DNA from: Temperatibacter marinus
Lineage (GTDB): Bacteria; Pseudomonadota; Alphaproteobacteria; Sphingomonadales; Kordiimonadaceae
Length of the DNA stretch: 64,000 nucleotides
Reading direction: 5' to 3'
Assembly (NCBI RefSeq): GCF_031598375.1
Contig: NZ_CP123872.1
Location: forward strand, 1,965,001 to 2,029,000
Shown here: piece after piece, positions 53,247 through 62,731 of the stretch
Layout of the letters: each line of letters begins with the position of its first letter
How positions within the stretch are numbered: position 1 is the stretch's first letter
Notes under the pieces: generated by a model
Database searches by the model: none
What the model saw: the letters and a program-made list of their open reading frames with translations, nothing else
What the model was told of the DNA's origin: nothing
Program-made: the position numbers and the translations under genes

Positions 53247-56200
53247 CAAAGTATCAGGCGTAGGACGCATGTCTTACACTGTTAAATCAACAGTAGTTGC
53301 TGCCCTTTTGATGACAGCGCTACCTGCCCTTGCAGGCAGTGCCACTTCAGCAAATTCTGCGGTTACTGCCTCTCAAGCACAGGCTCAGGTCCCTGTTAGA
53401 GGGAGTGAGCAAAATGGCTTCACGCGGTTGATTTTTGATTTTCCAGTCGAAGTTCCTTTTCAAGTTGTTAAGACAGGTACAACGCTCGAAGTTATCTTTG
53501 AGGCCTCTTTTCAGCCTGCCTTTACGGGTGCTGTACAGTCTGGCATGACGAATTTTACGGCTCCATCATCTGTTGGCACAACGACAACAACGACAGTCCG
53601 TTTCACAGTGAATGCTGAGGCATACCCTAGACAATATCGTCGGGGAACGTCTGTGTATTTAGATATATATCCTGTGACGCCAGCTTTTGTGAGAGATCGT
53701 ACCCGTCGTATGCGAGAGAGGCTGGCTCAGGGAACTGTGCGTCCACAAGTCACGAGCCCTACACCGGCACAAACATCCAGTTCAAGGCCTGCATCTACGC
53801 CAGATACAGCTGAAGCTCGCACCGCGGCTACGCCAGAAGAGTCTAATGCAGCTACAACGCAAGGTGCGCCGGCTACGAGCGGGGCTACACCAGAAAATCG
53901 TACAGAAAATCAATCAACGTCAGATGCTAATGTGCCTCCTGTAGGGGATGAGCCCCCTTCAGCCGCCGCGGCCGTAAAAAAACCTGATGAAGAGATAATC
54001 CAGAAAGAAAAACCAAAGCAAGATCGTGATTTAAGCAACCTTGTTTCGACGACTGAATTAAAACCTAAAGACGATAAGAAGCCTCAGGACGACAAGAAAA
54101 AAGAAGCTCTGGAAGGACCTGAATATACGCAAGGCGAATCTAAAGCTGTGACGGATGGCCAGGATATGGATGTCCAACTGACTGTCACGAAAAAGTCTAA
54201 AGGGGTTATCTTTGAAACCAATGATGGCATAGCGGGTAGCGGCGGTACATTGTCAGTGGATGTGAATAGTCTGCCTGATTTGTCAGGCGTTTCTTTCATA
54301 TTCAATATGCCAGGAATTGTTCCAGCAGCTGCTTTTGAGCGCTATGGTAATCTTTGGATTGTCTTTGATGGTAAAATGAATATTGATGACCGCGGGATGC
54401 TTGAAGCCAAGAAAATTCTTGAGGGGCGCGTGCAAGGGGTTTATCCCGTTGAGCATAAAGACGCAACCATCTTACGCATGGCGATCACGGCAAACCAAAA
54501 TATTGTCATGGAAGTTATTGAAGATCGATGGGTTCTACAACTTAAAGATACGCCGACACGGCCACGCTTCCCTCTTTTACCTCAGCGTAGAAACGATACG
54601 CTGAATGGCAATCATATCTTTGTTGAAGCCAATCAAATTGGAAATAAGCTTACCTTTGAAGACCCAACAATTGGGGATGAAGTGGTTGTTTTACCTCTTT
54701 TAGGTATGGGAAGAGGTCTTTCTTCTAAGAGGGATTATGCTGAAGCTATCTTGATGAAAACCGCTCAAGGCATTGCAATTGAACCCTTATCAGACAAAGT
54801 TATTATCAACCGTTTTAGAACAGGCGTTGCCATTAAAACCGAGGTCTTGTCAAAAGTTGGAGAGATGTCTGCAATTTTAGCGCAAAAACTAGTTGATTTT
54901 GATGCTTGGCGCATAGGCTCGACAAGAGATTATAAGAAAAACCGTGCACGACTTATGTTGAAGCTCTCTCTTGCAGAGCGGAAACAGAGAAATAAATATA
55001 GATGGGACCTAGCTCGGTTCTACTTAGCACATAACCGTCCGACGGAATCTCTTGGTTTGTTAGGATTGATGGTTGAAGACGATCCCACAATTGAACGTAA
55101 AGGGGACTTCCTTGCTGTAAGAGGTATTGCAAATTACCGAATGGGGCGCATGGCTGAATCTGGAGCAGATCTCTTTAAGACAACCTTGAATGGTGAGCAG
55201 GATATCGAGCTTTGGCGGGCGAAAATTAAAGAAAGCCGCGGGGCTTTTAAGGACACACTGGACCATTACAGACGTGGTAAAGATGTGATTGGAGGCTATG
55301 TGCCTGCCGACCGTGCCTCTATTCAACTGGCCGTGATACGTGCGGCTCTTGCTGAAGAAAATTTCCGTATGGCCCAGCAGGAACTTGATCTCTTTCAGGA
55401 AATGAAAACGGATAACCTTCGAGAGCGTCAAGTGACAGAAGGCAAATATCTTAGAGGAAAACTTGCAGAAGCACAGGGGCGTCAGTCTGAGGCTCTTGGG
55501 TATTTTGATGAAGTTTCTTCGTCACTTGATCGAAGATTATCTGCATATGCTCGATTTAGTAGAGTGATGCATAATCTAAAGATGAAGGATATTTCGGATG
55601 ATGAAGCTATTGCAGAACTCGAACGATTGTCATTCGCCTGGAGAGGGCCAAAGTTTGAAGGGTTAGTGAAGTCTAAACTCGTTGAACTTTATGAACAGAA
55701 AAAGCATTATAACATGGCTTTTGATGCCTTAAAATATGGAACAATTTATTTTCGTTCTGAAGCAACAAAACATCGCTTTCCTGAGCGCATGCGTAATCTC
55801 TTTAAGCGTCTATTCTTGAATGGTGAGGCGAACAGTCTCCCTGCTAGTCGCGCAGTAGCTATGTTCTTCCAATATCAAGAACATAACCCAAAGGGGCCCG
55901 ATGGTGACCGTATTGTTATTAATCTTGTGGACCGCCTTGAGCAGATGGATCTGCTGGACGATGCGGCTAATCTTTATCTACACTTAATTACAACGCGAGT
56001 TGAAACTCAGTCTGCGAAGGCCAGTTTAGCGGCTGATTTAGCCCGTGTTTATATCTTAGATAAGAAACCTGAGAAGTCTTTAGACATTATTCGCGCAACG
56101 AAGCAAATGGGCCTGCCTGAGGATATTATTGACAAAAGACGCTGGGTTGAAGCCAAGGCCTTGATTGAACTAGGTCGCTATGAAGAAGCGGAAGTTCATC

Positions 56201-56604
56201 TTGAAGATGATGGGTCTTCTATGGCTAAAGAGTTAAGAGCAGACCTTTACTGGGGAGCACAGGATTATGAACAGGTTGTTACATCTACCCGAGTGCTGTT
56301 AGGAGATAGCTGGCGTCGTAACGAAATGCTTGATTCGAAAAGCCGCCTGTTCCTTATTCGATCTTGTATTGCCATGGCATTTAATCGAGATCGTGAAGGA
56401 TTAAAAGAAATGCGAGATCGCTATGGCCTTCAGATGCGTGTAGGTGACTTGAATACTGCTTTTGAGCTATTGACGAATCAAGAGGATCTTTCTGGTGGAG
56501 AGCTCAACAGTATTGTGGAACAGATTGCAAGTATCAATAAACTGCGTACATTCATGCGTGATTATAATAAAGATTTCTCTGATAAATCTGCACAATCTCA
56601 ATAA
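53233..56604 (+). CDS. large periplasmic AMIN-like/TPR protein of the flagellar locus
   Basis: A 1123-aa protein with a signal peptide (about residues 18-35), an N-terminal AMIN-like beta domain (about 50-145, with a second related region around 330-450), a Pro/Ala/Thr/Lys-rich disordered linker (about 155-300), and a long helical repeat region (about 590-1110) of TPR type (for instance RPTESLGLLGLMVEDDP and IELGRYEEAEVHLEDDG). It overlaps the MotB-like gene by 14 bp, with GAGGT placed correctly, so co-translation is likely. Role unknown; a periplasmic scaffold linking peptidoglycan and flagellar stator is an inference from domain types and position. Confidence 0.72.
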   Translation: MKYFNKVSGVGRMSYTVKSTVVAALLMTALPALAGSATSANSAVTASQAQAQVPVRGSEQNGFTRLIFDFPVEVPFQVVKTGTTLEVIFEASFQPAFTGAVQSGMTNFTAPSSVGTTTTTTVRFTVNAEAYPRQYRRGTSVYLDIYPVTPAFVRDRTRRMRERLAQGTVRPQVTSPTPAQTSSSRPASTPDTAEARTAATPEESNAATTQGAPATSGATPENRTENQSTSDANVPPVGDEPPSAAAAVKKPDEEIIQKEKPKQDRDLSNLVSTTELKPKDDKKPQDDKKKEALEGPEYTQGESKAVTDGQDMDVQLTVTKKSKGVIFETNDGIAGSGGTLSVDVNSLPDLSGVSFIFNMPGIVPAAAFERYGNLWIVFDGKMNIDDRGMLEAKKILEGRVQGVYPVEHKDATILRMAITANQNIVMEVIEDRWVLQLKDTPTRPRFPLLPQRRNDTLNGNHIFVEANQIGNKLTFEDPTIGDEVVVLPLLGMGRGLSSKRDYAEAILMKTAQGIAIEPLSDKVIINRFRTGVAIKTEVLSKVGEMSAILAQKLVDFDAWRIGSTRDYKKNRARLMLKLSLAERKQRNKYRWDLARFYLAHNRPTESLGLLGLMVEDDPTIERKGDFLAVRGIANYRMGRMAESGADLFKTTLNGEQDIELWRAKIKESRGAFKDTLDHYRRGKDVIGGYVPADRASIQLAVIRAALAEENFRMAQQELDLFQEMKTDNLRERQVTEGKYLRGKLAEAQGRQSEALGYFDEVSSSLDRRLSAYARFSRVMHNLKMKDISDDEAIAELERLSFAWRGPKFEGLVKSKLVELYEQKKHYNMAFDALKYGTIYFRSEATKHRFPERMRNLFKRLFLNGEANSLPASRAVAMFFQYQEHNPKGPDGDRIVINLVDRLEQMDLLDDAANLYLHLITTRVETQSAKASLAADLARVYILDKKPEKSLDIIRATKQMGLPEDIIDKRRWVEAKALIELGRYEEAEVHLEDDGSSMAKELRADLYWGAQDYEQVVTSTRVLLGDSWRRNEMLDSKSRLFLIRSCIAMAFNRDREGLKEMRDRYGLQMRVGDLNTAFELLTNQEDLSGGELNSIVEQIASINKLRTFMRDYNKDFSDKSAQSQ

Positions 56605-56731
56605 TTTGCAGCCTGCGAAATTTTAAAAACCATATATTTATTATATAGATAGTCATGTCTACATTTCCTTCACAAAAAGGTGATGAGGATATGATTATCT
56701 TTTTTGCGAAGCCTGGGCCATGATCAGGGTG

Positions 56732-56754
56732 TTGAAACAAACCAACCAATTTGG
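56732..56754. promoter_or_regulatory. possible promoter/operator of the bufferin operon
   Basis: A TTGAAA element (56732-56737) precedes the dyad CCAA-T-TTGG (56746-56754). A -10-like GTTAAA or TTAAAC follows at about 56755. This is the only regulatory-looking sequence in the 180-base gap after the TPR gene; it is weak evidence. Confidence 0.3.
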
Positions 56755-56784
56755 GTTAAACAATAATTGCATATGGAGGACATC

Positions 56785-57075
56785 ATGCAAAACACACTTA
56801 AAAAAGCAGTAGTTGCAACAGGTGCGATGGCATTGGCTCTTTCAATGGCGACAGCGACAGCATCAGCTTCATCGTCTAACGTTATCGAAAAAGGCAAAGG
56901 CAAGAAAGTAAAGTGCTACGGTGTAGCAGCGAAAGGCAAGAATGATTGCCAAACAAAAAATCACTCATGCGCAGGTGAAGCAAAAGCTGACAACGCTGCG
57001 GACGAGTGGGTATATATGCCAATGAATCTTTGCAAGAAACTTGCGAAAAGCAGTGTAGGTAAGCCTCGTAGCTAA
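56785..57075 (+). CDS. bufA: DUF2282 precursor peptide, bufferin 1-type RiPP
   Basis: A 96-aa secreted precursor of the DUF2282 family. An N-terminal signal peptide (about residues 1-29, cleavage after ASA) precedes a short core region with four cysteines at 44, 55, 62 and 83: [17 protein letters not shown] and the final C. This four-Cys pattern is the hallmark of type 1 bufferins, in which central cysteines are modified by the MNIO enzyme and the product binds copper. The true start is the ATG at 56785 (TGGAGGAC upstream), not the earlier in-frame ATGs. The MNIO, DUF2063 and DoxX genes follow. Modification and metal binding in this organism are inferred from family. Confidence 0.88.
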   Translation: MQNTLKKAVVATGAMALALSMATATASASSSNVIEKGKGKKVKCYGVAAKGKNDCQTKNHSCAGEAKADNAADEWVYMPMNLCKKLAKSSVGKPRS

Positions 57076-57097
57076 TCCTTATCAAGGTAAGAATTAT

Positions 57098-57131
57098 GCG
57101 TTCAGGGTTTTCACTCTGAGCGCCTTTTTTT
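57098..57131 (+). terminator. intrinsic terminator between the bufferin precursor and its maturation genes
   Basis: A 10-bp stem (57098-57107 with 57114-57123, two G-T pairs), loop TTTTCA, followed by CTTTTTTTA. It lies between bufA and bufB and probably sets a high precursor-to-enzyme ratio by partial readthrough. Confidence 0.9.
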
Positions 57132-57141
57132 AGGAATTTTT

Positions 57142-57999
57142 ATGCACAAGCGTCACTCAGATCTTCCCCTTGGAGTAAGTTTAAAATCTGATCATTACGA
57201 TGCGATTATTTCAGCAATGCCAAGTTTGGACTTTTTTGAAATCCATGCTGAAAATTATATGATGCCTGCCGGGCCTCATATTCGTGCGCTTCAAACTATT
57301 CGTGAGCACTATGATATATCAGTTCATGGCGTTGGCTTATCACTTGGAAGTGCTGAAGGACTAGACAAAGATCATCTGCGGCGTTTCAAGCATCTTGTTG
57401 AATGGATAAACCCCTGCCTGGTTTCTGATCATCTCTCATGGTCCGTAAGTCATGGGGCCTATTTAAATGACCTTCTTCCCTTACCATTGAATGAAGAATG
57501 TCTTGAGGTCGTCTGTAGAAACATCTCAGAGGTTCAAGATGTCCTTGGCAGGCAGTTACTTGTTGAAAATCCTTCAAGCTATTTGTCCTATACGCACTCA
57601 AATATGGGCGAAGCTGAATTTCTCAATGAAATGGCACACAAGACAGGTTGCGGTCTTTTGCTGGACATTAATAATATTTATGTTTCAGCAACAAACTTGG
57701 AGTATTGTGCCAAAACCTTCCTTCGGGAGATCAATCTGGGTGCAGTAAAAGAAATTCACCTTGCAGGGCATGCAACAAAAATTATCGACGGACGCACACT
57801 ATTGATAGACGATCATGGGTCTCGCGTCGCTGATGAGGTCTGGAGTTTGTACAAATATGCTCTCGAGGGTGGCATTGGCGGTGCGACGCTCATTGAATGG
57901 GATAGTAATTTACCTGATTTTTCAGTCTTTATGGAAGAAGCAGATAAAGCGGCCGCGCTTATAAATGTGCCTCCCTCTCAGCGCGAGGCCTTATTATGA
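57142..57999 (+). CDS. bufB: DUF692 multinuclear non-heme iron oxidase (MNIO), bufferin maturase
   Basis: A 285-aa TIM-barrel enzyme of the MNIO (DUF692) family, which modifies cysteines in precursor peptides. Candidate iron ligands lie in the usual segments: EIHAEN (Glu33, His35, Glu37), VHGVGLS (His62), SDHLSW (His97), VENPSSY (Glu142), DINNIY (Asp175), HLAGH (His206, His210), DDHG (His225) and EWDSNLP (Glu252, Asp254). GVSLKxDHY near residue 11 is a further family block. Followed by bufC with a 4-bp ATGA overlap. Confidence 0.94.
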   Translation: MHKRHSDLPLGVSLKSDHYDAIISAMPSLDFFEIHAENYMMPAGPHIRALQTIREHYDISVHGVGLSLGSAEGLDKDHLRRFKHLVEWINPCLVSDHLSWSVSHGAYLNDLLPLPLNEECLEVVCRNISEVQDVLGRQLLVENPSSYLSYTHSNMGEAEFLNEMAHKTGCGLLLDINNIYVSATNLEYCAKTFLREINLGAVKEIHLAGHATKIIDGRTLLIDDHGSRVADEVWSLYKYALEGGIGGATLIEWDSNLPDFSVFMEEADKAAALINVPPSQREALL

Positions 58000-58796
58000 C
58001 AGATGAATTTCGCTCTCCCTATGACTTGGCAAGTCTGCAAAAGGATTTCACAAAAAGGCTTTCTAATCCTTCCTGTGAAGAAAGTGACATTGAAGATTAT
58101 ATACAAGGGGGACTTTTTGAGCCTTCGGAACGTCTTCAGATCCATCAGAATAACGTACACCTTTCTCTGGTTGATACAATTGTATCCAGTTTTCCAGTGA
58201 CTTCTTCTATGACGGGGGATGATTTTATTAGAGCTGTCGCACGGGAGTTCGTGAAAACTGAATTACCATCAGCACCAATGTTATCTGCCTACGCACCGCG
58301 CTTTGCTGACTTTTGGCTTGGCTTTGATAAGGCACAAGACTATCCCTTTATAGCAGATATGCTGAGGGCCGAAGCTGCGATAGATTATGTACAGGAAATG
58401 CCTGAATCAATCCCAATATCCCCAGTTGAATGGCAAAAATTATCACAATCAAAAATATTGTTGGAAAATAATTCCTTAAAAATTACAAAATCTAAAATTG
58501 CTTTTTGTAGTCGATGGCCTATTATAGACATGTGGCTTGCAGCAACGGGCCAACTTGATTTTGATGGGATTGAAATGGCAGATAATCCGCAGAATATCCT
58601 TGTGATCAATGTGGAAGGAGATGTGTTTCTGCATTCCTTAAGCCAATCTGAATATGATTTTTTGTCCTATAAGGGTGAAGAGAATGGGGTCGAGCAACGC
58701 TGTGAAATATATCTTAAAAACGCTGAAGAATTTGGAAAAGATTCTTTAGGGTCGGTGATGGCATCACTTTTTGAAAAGGGTATATTTATATACTAA
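57996..58796 (+). CDS. bufC: DUF2063 protein, bufferin maturation partner
   Basis: A 266-aa protein of the DUF2063 family. The N-terminal domain has the family pattern (LQIHQNNVHLSLVDTIVSSFPV, LPSAPMLSAYAPRFADFW) that binds the MNIO and presents the precursor. The C-terminal half is a variable alpha/beta domain (about residues 135-266). The ATGA overlap with bufB implies coupled translation and a complex. It lacks catalytic motifs. Confidence 0.9.
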   Translation: MTDEFRSPYDLASLQKDFTKRLSNPSCEESDIEDYIQGGLFEPSERLQIHQNNVHLSLVDTIVSSFPVTSSMTGDDFIRAVAREFVKTELPSAPMLSAYAPRFADFWLGFDKAQDYPFIADMLRAEAAIDYVQEMPESIPISPVEWQKLSQSKILLENNSLKITKSKIAFCSRWPIIDMWLAATGQLDFDGIEMADNPQNILVINVEGDVFLHSLSQSEYDFLSYKGEENGVEQRCEIYLKNAEEFGKDSLGSVMASLFEKGIFIY

Positions 58797-58825
58797 GACC
58801 TCAGGGTCGATAAAAGGATTATAAT

Positions 58826-59275
58826 ATGGTTGAATTCTATAACTCGCTTGTTAGGAAATTAGAGTCCCTTCCTGCACCTGATATAAATCTCATTGCACGG
58901 CTTTGGATCGCTTATATTTTTTGGAAATCAGGCAGAACTAAAGTCGATGAAGGTTTCCTGGAGCCATCTGAGACTACATATCTGCTTTTTGAAAATGAAT
59001 ATGCGCTTCCTCTTCTGCCATACGATCTTGCAGCCCATATGGCCATATATGCAGAAACTTTTTTACCCCTATTGTTGATTGCGGGCTTCATGACAAGGGT
59101 CAGTGCGACCATGTTGCTGGGCATGACAGCAGTCATCCAGATATTTGTTTATCCAACAAGTTGGCCGGACCATTTGATGTGGGCTGTTGTACTTGTATTC
59201 CTTGTATTACGAGGCGGTGGGGCTATCTCACTGGATAGAATAACCATAGAAAAGAAAACAGTTAAGGCTGTTTAA
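58826..59275 (+). CDS. DoxX family membrane protein of the bufferin operon
   Basis: A 149-aa protein with four hydrophobic helices (about residues 18-38, 70-93, 95-112 and 118-137) and a DoxX-like pattern (RLWIAYIFWKSGRTKVDEGF, LLPYDLAAHMAIYAETFLPLLLIAGFMTR, in parts). DoxX genes are regular members of DUF692-DUF2063 operons. Function is unknown; redox or quinone-linked support of the maturation is only suggested for such proteins. It starts 29 bp after bufC. Confidence 0.85.
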   Translation: MVEFYNSLVRKLESLPAPDINLIARLWIAYIFWKSGRTKVDEGFLEPSETTYLLFENEYALPLLPYDLAAHMAIYAETFLPLLLIAGFMTRVSATMLLGMTAVIQIFVYPTSWPDHLMWAVVLVFLVLRGGGAISLDRITIEKKTVKAV

Positions 59276-59298
59276 TCGACGGATCGAGAGGTATTGTA

Positions 59299-59790
59299 AT
59301 GGACGATATAGATCGCAAAATTTTAGCACTCTTACAAGAAGATGCAACCCTATCTACAGCTGAAATTGCTGAAAAAGTAGGACTTTCTACGACGCCCTGC
59401 TGGCGCCGGATTCAATCCTTAGAGTCTGAGGGGTTTATTACCAAACGTGTAGCAATTGTTGATCGTGAGAAAGTAAATGTCCCACTTGATGTGTTTATTG
59501 CCATTAAAACAAACCAACATAATATCGATTGGTTTGGGAAATTTTCCAAGGCTATAGATGAGTATGATGAGGTTGTAGAATTTTATCGTATGAGCGGCGA
59601 GGTTGATTATCTCATGCGTGTTGTCGTGCCCGATATGGCGGCTTTTGATACTTTTTACAAACGATTAATATCTAGTGTCGAGCTCTCTGATGTGAATAGT
59701 AGTTTCGCTATGGAACGGATTAAATATACCACAGCTGTTCCGCTAGACTATATGATGGATTCCCCAACACCGAGACGTCGGAGACGATAA
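59299..59790 (+). CDS. Lrp/AsnC family transcriptional regulator
   Basis: A 163-aa Lrp/AsnC regulator with N-terminal helix-turn-helix (STAEIAEKVGLSTTPCWRRI, about residues 19-38) and a RAM domain (about 65-140, FYRMSGEVDYLMRV). The TTPCWRRI recognition helix is the commoner Lrp type, unlike the first Lrp gene in this window. It has an unusual arginine-rich C-terminus (PTPRRRRR). It begins 23 bp after the DoxX gene and 2 bp before pepN, so it may be co-transcribed with either. Control of the bufferin operon is possible, not shown. Confidence 0.92.
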   Translation: MDDIDRKILALLQEDATLSTAEIAEKVGLSTTPCWRRIQSLESEGFITKRVAIVDREKVNVPLDVFIAIKTNQHNIDWFGKFSKAIDEYDEVVEFYRMSGEVDYLMRVVVPDMAAFDTFYKRLISSVELSDVNSSFAMERIKYTTAVPLDYMMDSPTPRRRRR

Positions 59791-59792
59791 GC

Positions 59793-62471
59793 ATGAAATT
59801 TGATGTGATTGATACCCAGCCTAAAGAAATACTTTTGGCTGATTATGCCGCCTATCCTTTTGCCATTGATACAATTGCTCTGACTTTTAAGCTCTCTCCA
59901 GCAGAGACAATAGTTACGTCTAAACTGTCGTGTAGAAGATTAGGACAGGCTTCGACCGTCCTCGAGCTTAACGGCGGGCCTTATATGTCTCTTCTCTCTC
60001 TTCACATGGACGGTGTGCTTTTAGAGGCAGAAAAAGACTATGACCTTTCTGAAGAGCATTTGCGGGTTTATAATGCGCCTAAGTCATTCGAACTCACTGT
60101 TGTCACCTCCATTAACCCTCAAGAAAATACACGCCTGGAAGGTCTATATCTTTCCAGTGGTAATTTTTGTACCCAGTGTGAAGCTGAAGGCTTCAGACAT
60201 ATTACTTATTATCCAGATCGACCAGATGTGCTGTCAGTTTTTTCTGTTCGTATTGAAGCCTTAATGGAAGACTATCCGGTCTTGCTCTCTAATGGCAATC
60301 CTGCGGGTGCAGGTGAGATTGCGGGTGGATATCACTATGCCATATGGAATGATCCGCATCCAAAGCCAGCCTATCTTTTTGCACTTGTTGCTGGCAACCT
60401 GGCCTGCTTGACAGATAAGTTTCACACTTCTTTAGGGCGGGATGTAACCCTCAATATTTATACTCTTGAGAAGGATCAAGCTAAATGTGATTATGCTATG
60501 GGTGCACTAAAACGGTCCATGCAATGGGATGAAGAAACATACGGACTGGCTTATGATCTTGATGTTTATAATATCGTTGCAGTTTCGGACTTCAATATGG
60601 GAGCGATGGAAAATAAAGGCTTGAATGTCTTTAATACGAAATATGTCTTAGCGAGTCCAGACACTGAAACAGACACTGATTTTGCACATGTTGAAGGTGT
60701 GATAGGACACGAGTATTTCCATAATTGGACAGGTAACCGCGTGACATGCCGCGACTGGTTTCAATTAAGTTTGAAAGAGGGGCTAACGGTGTACCGTGAT
60801 CAAGAATTTTCCAGTGATATGGGGTCACGTGTGATTAAGAGGATTGATGATGTAAAGGCTTTGCGCGCCGCTCAGTTCCCCGAAGATGCAGGACCATTTG
60901 CACACCCAGTCAGACCTGAAAAATACATTGAAATCAATAACTTTTATACAGCGACTGTTTATAATAAAGGGGCTGAAGTTATTCGAATGATGGCAACCAT
61001 TATTGGCCAGGCTGCTTTTAGAAAAGGTATGGACTTATACTTTGAAAGACATGATGGCTCTGCAGTTACCTGTGAAGATTTTGTTCAAGCAATGGAAGAT
61101 GCCTCAGGCTTTGACTTGAGGCAGTTTAGATTATGGTATTCTCAGGCAGGGACCCCAGAAATTAAAGTTGATGTAAAAAAAGGGCAAGGCAGTAAAACTA
61201 TTCTTTCCGTGTCGCAGACTGTTCCTTCTACCCCTGGTCAGGATATGAAAAAACCTATGGTAATTCCTATTGTCATGGGATTTGCTACGGAGCATGGAGA
61301 TTGCTTAAGTGCGCAGGGCCTAAGCTCTAATATCCGACCTCTCGGGAATGGCAGCTTTTTACTAATGATGACCCAAGGGGCTGATGAATTTACTTTTGAA
61401 GGGGTTGAGCCTACAGCTGTACCAAGCCTGTTGAGAGGCTTCTCTGCTCCTGTGGAGATGGAAACCACACTGTCAGAATTACAGCAATATTTTATACTGA
61501 ATTTTGATACCGATTCCTTCAACCGCGTTGAAATGAGCGACCTGCTTCTGAAAAAAGAAGTTTATAAAATTGCGGAGCAAATTGAAGCGTCACAAACGAA
61601 GACAGTTTCCAACAAATTAATCAAAAGCCTTGGACAATGTCTGGAAGCTTATGAACGTGATCCTGCTTTGATATCGTCGATACTTTCTATGCCCAGCGAG
61701 AATGATTGTATCAGTTCCATGAAGCGATTAAGTATTGATGCTGTTTTTGAGGCGCGTCAGTTCTTAGGAAAAAAGATTGCCCATCGATTGAGAAAGTCAC
61801 TTCAATCTGTTTATTTATCTTCGCGCAGTGCCGCTAAAAGTCTGTCCTTGAAGGGGGATAAACAAGCTGTTCATTTTAGACGTCTTCAAAATGTCTGTTT
61901 ATCATATATGGCGAAAACTGGGGGACATGCTGAGAATAGATTGATTGTGGACCAGTTTCAGGACAGTACCACTATGACGAATAAATTGGCTGCGCTTCAA
62001 GCATTGGTTCATAGTTCAATTGGCAAGCGTAAACAGCTTATTCGCCATTTTTATAAGGCCTATCGAAAAGATGAACTGGTTGTTGATAAATGGTTTGCTG
62101 CGCAGGCTCTTTCAACACATGAGAATGTTCATTCTGAGATTGCTCTTCTGCAAAATCATAGAGACTTTTCCTATACAAACCCCAACAGAATACGCTCCTT
62201 AATTGGGATGTTTACCATGGGGAACTTAAGTGCATTTCACCGACGATGCGGCAAGGGGTACGAAATTTTGGCAAATGCAATCTTGAAATTAGATGATATT
62301 AATCCTCAAGTTGCAGCTCGTATGTTAACGCCGCTTGGCCGCTATCATAAGTTGGATAAAGAGCGGCAAGTCTTGATTGGCAAGCAGTTGAAACGGATTT
62401 TAGCAAAAGAGGGGCTTAGTAAGCCGGTGTATGAAATGGCAAGCAAGGCCTATGAGGGGTTGAAAAAATAA
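59793..62471 (+). CDS. pepN: aminopeptidase N (M1 family)
   Basis: An 892-aa zinc aminopeptidase of the E. coli PepN type, releasing N-terminal residues from peptides in the cytoplasm. The exopeptidase motif GAMEN lies at 270-274, the zinc site HEYFHNWTGNR at 306-316 (His306, Glu307, His310) and Glu329 in KEGLTVYRDQEF. N-terminal beta domain (about residues 1-195), catalytic domain (about 196-445), DUF3458 Ig-like domain (about 450-555) and C-terminal helical domain follow in order. Starts 2 bp after the Lrp-type gene. The size is as expected. Confidence 0.96.
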   Translation: MKFDVIDTQPKEILLADYAAYPFAIDTIALTFKLSPAETIVTSKLSCRRLGQASTVLELNGGPYMSLLSLHMDGVLLEAEKDYDLSEEHLRVYNAPKSFELTVVTSINPQENTRLEGLYLSSGNFCTQCEAEGFRHITYYPDRPDVLSVFSVRIEALMEDYPVLLSNGNPAGAGEIAGGYHYAIWNDPHPKPAYLFALVAGNLACLTDKFHTSLGRDVTLNIYTLEKDQAKCDYAMGALKRSMQWDEETYGLAYDLDVYNIVAVSDFNMGAMENKGLNVFNTKYVLASPDTETDTDFAHVEGVIGHEYFHNWTGNRVTCRDWFQLSLKEGLTVYRDQEFSSDMGSRVIKRIDDVKALRAAQFPEDAGPFAHPVRPEKYIEINNFYTATVYNKGAEVIRMMATIIGQAAFRKGMDLYFERHDGSAVTCEDFVQAMEDASGFDLRQFRLWYSQAGTPEIKVDVKKGQGSKTILSVSQTVPSTPGQDMKKPMVIPIVMGFATEHGDCLSAQGLSSNIRPLGNGSFLLMMTQGADEFTFEGVEPTAVPSLLRGFSAPVEMETTLSELQQYFILNFDTDSFNRVEMSDLLLKKEVYKIAEQIEASQTKTVSNKLIKSLGQCLEAYERDPALISSILSMPSENDCISSMKRLSIDAVFEARQFLGKKIAHRLRKSLQSVYLSSRSAAKSLSLKGDKQAVHFRRLQNVCLSYMAKTGGHAENRLIVDQFQDSTTMTNKLAALQALVHSSIGKRKQLIRHFYKAYRKDELVVDKWFAAQALSTHENVHSEIALLQNHRDFSYTNPNRIRSLIGMFTMGNLSAFHRRCGKGYEILANAILKLDDINPQVAARMLTPLGRYHKLDKERQVLIGKQLKRILAKEGLSKPVYEMASKAYEGLKK

Positions 62472-62638
62472 GTAAGATATCAACTATTTAGATCGTATTG
62501 GCTGGATGGAAATACTGAAATCCCTTTTATGGGGTATAATAATGGCATTCATGATTATAAATTGATTTATTCGATTAGATTGTATAAGGGTTGCATAACT
62601 ATAGGAAGATTAGGGTCTCACGATACACATTCAAAATG

Positions 62639-62663
62639 CAAACAATACAACTTTAATTGTTTG
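62639..62663. promoter_or_regulatory. inverted repeat upstream of the XRE regulator gene
   Basis: CAAACAAT (62639-62646) and ATTGTTTG (62656-62663) form a perfect 8-bp dyad with a 9-base spacer, 70-95 bases before the XRE gene. This is a candidate operator, possibly for self-regulation. The remainder of the 260-base gap is A+T-rich and shows nothing else. Confidence 0.35.
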
Positions 62664-62731
62664 TTTGGTTGTATCAATACCATATAAAGTATTATAGTTA
62701 TATCACCGTGATGATAAATTAGGATATAATA

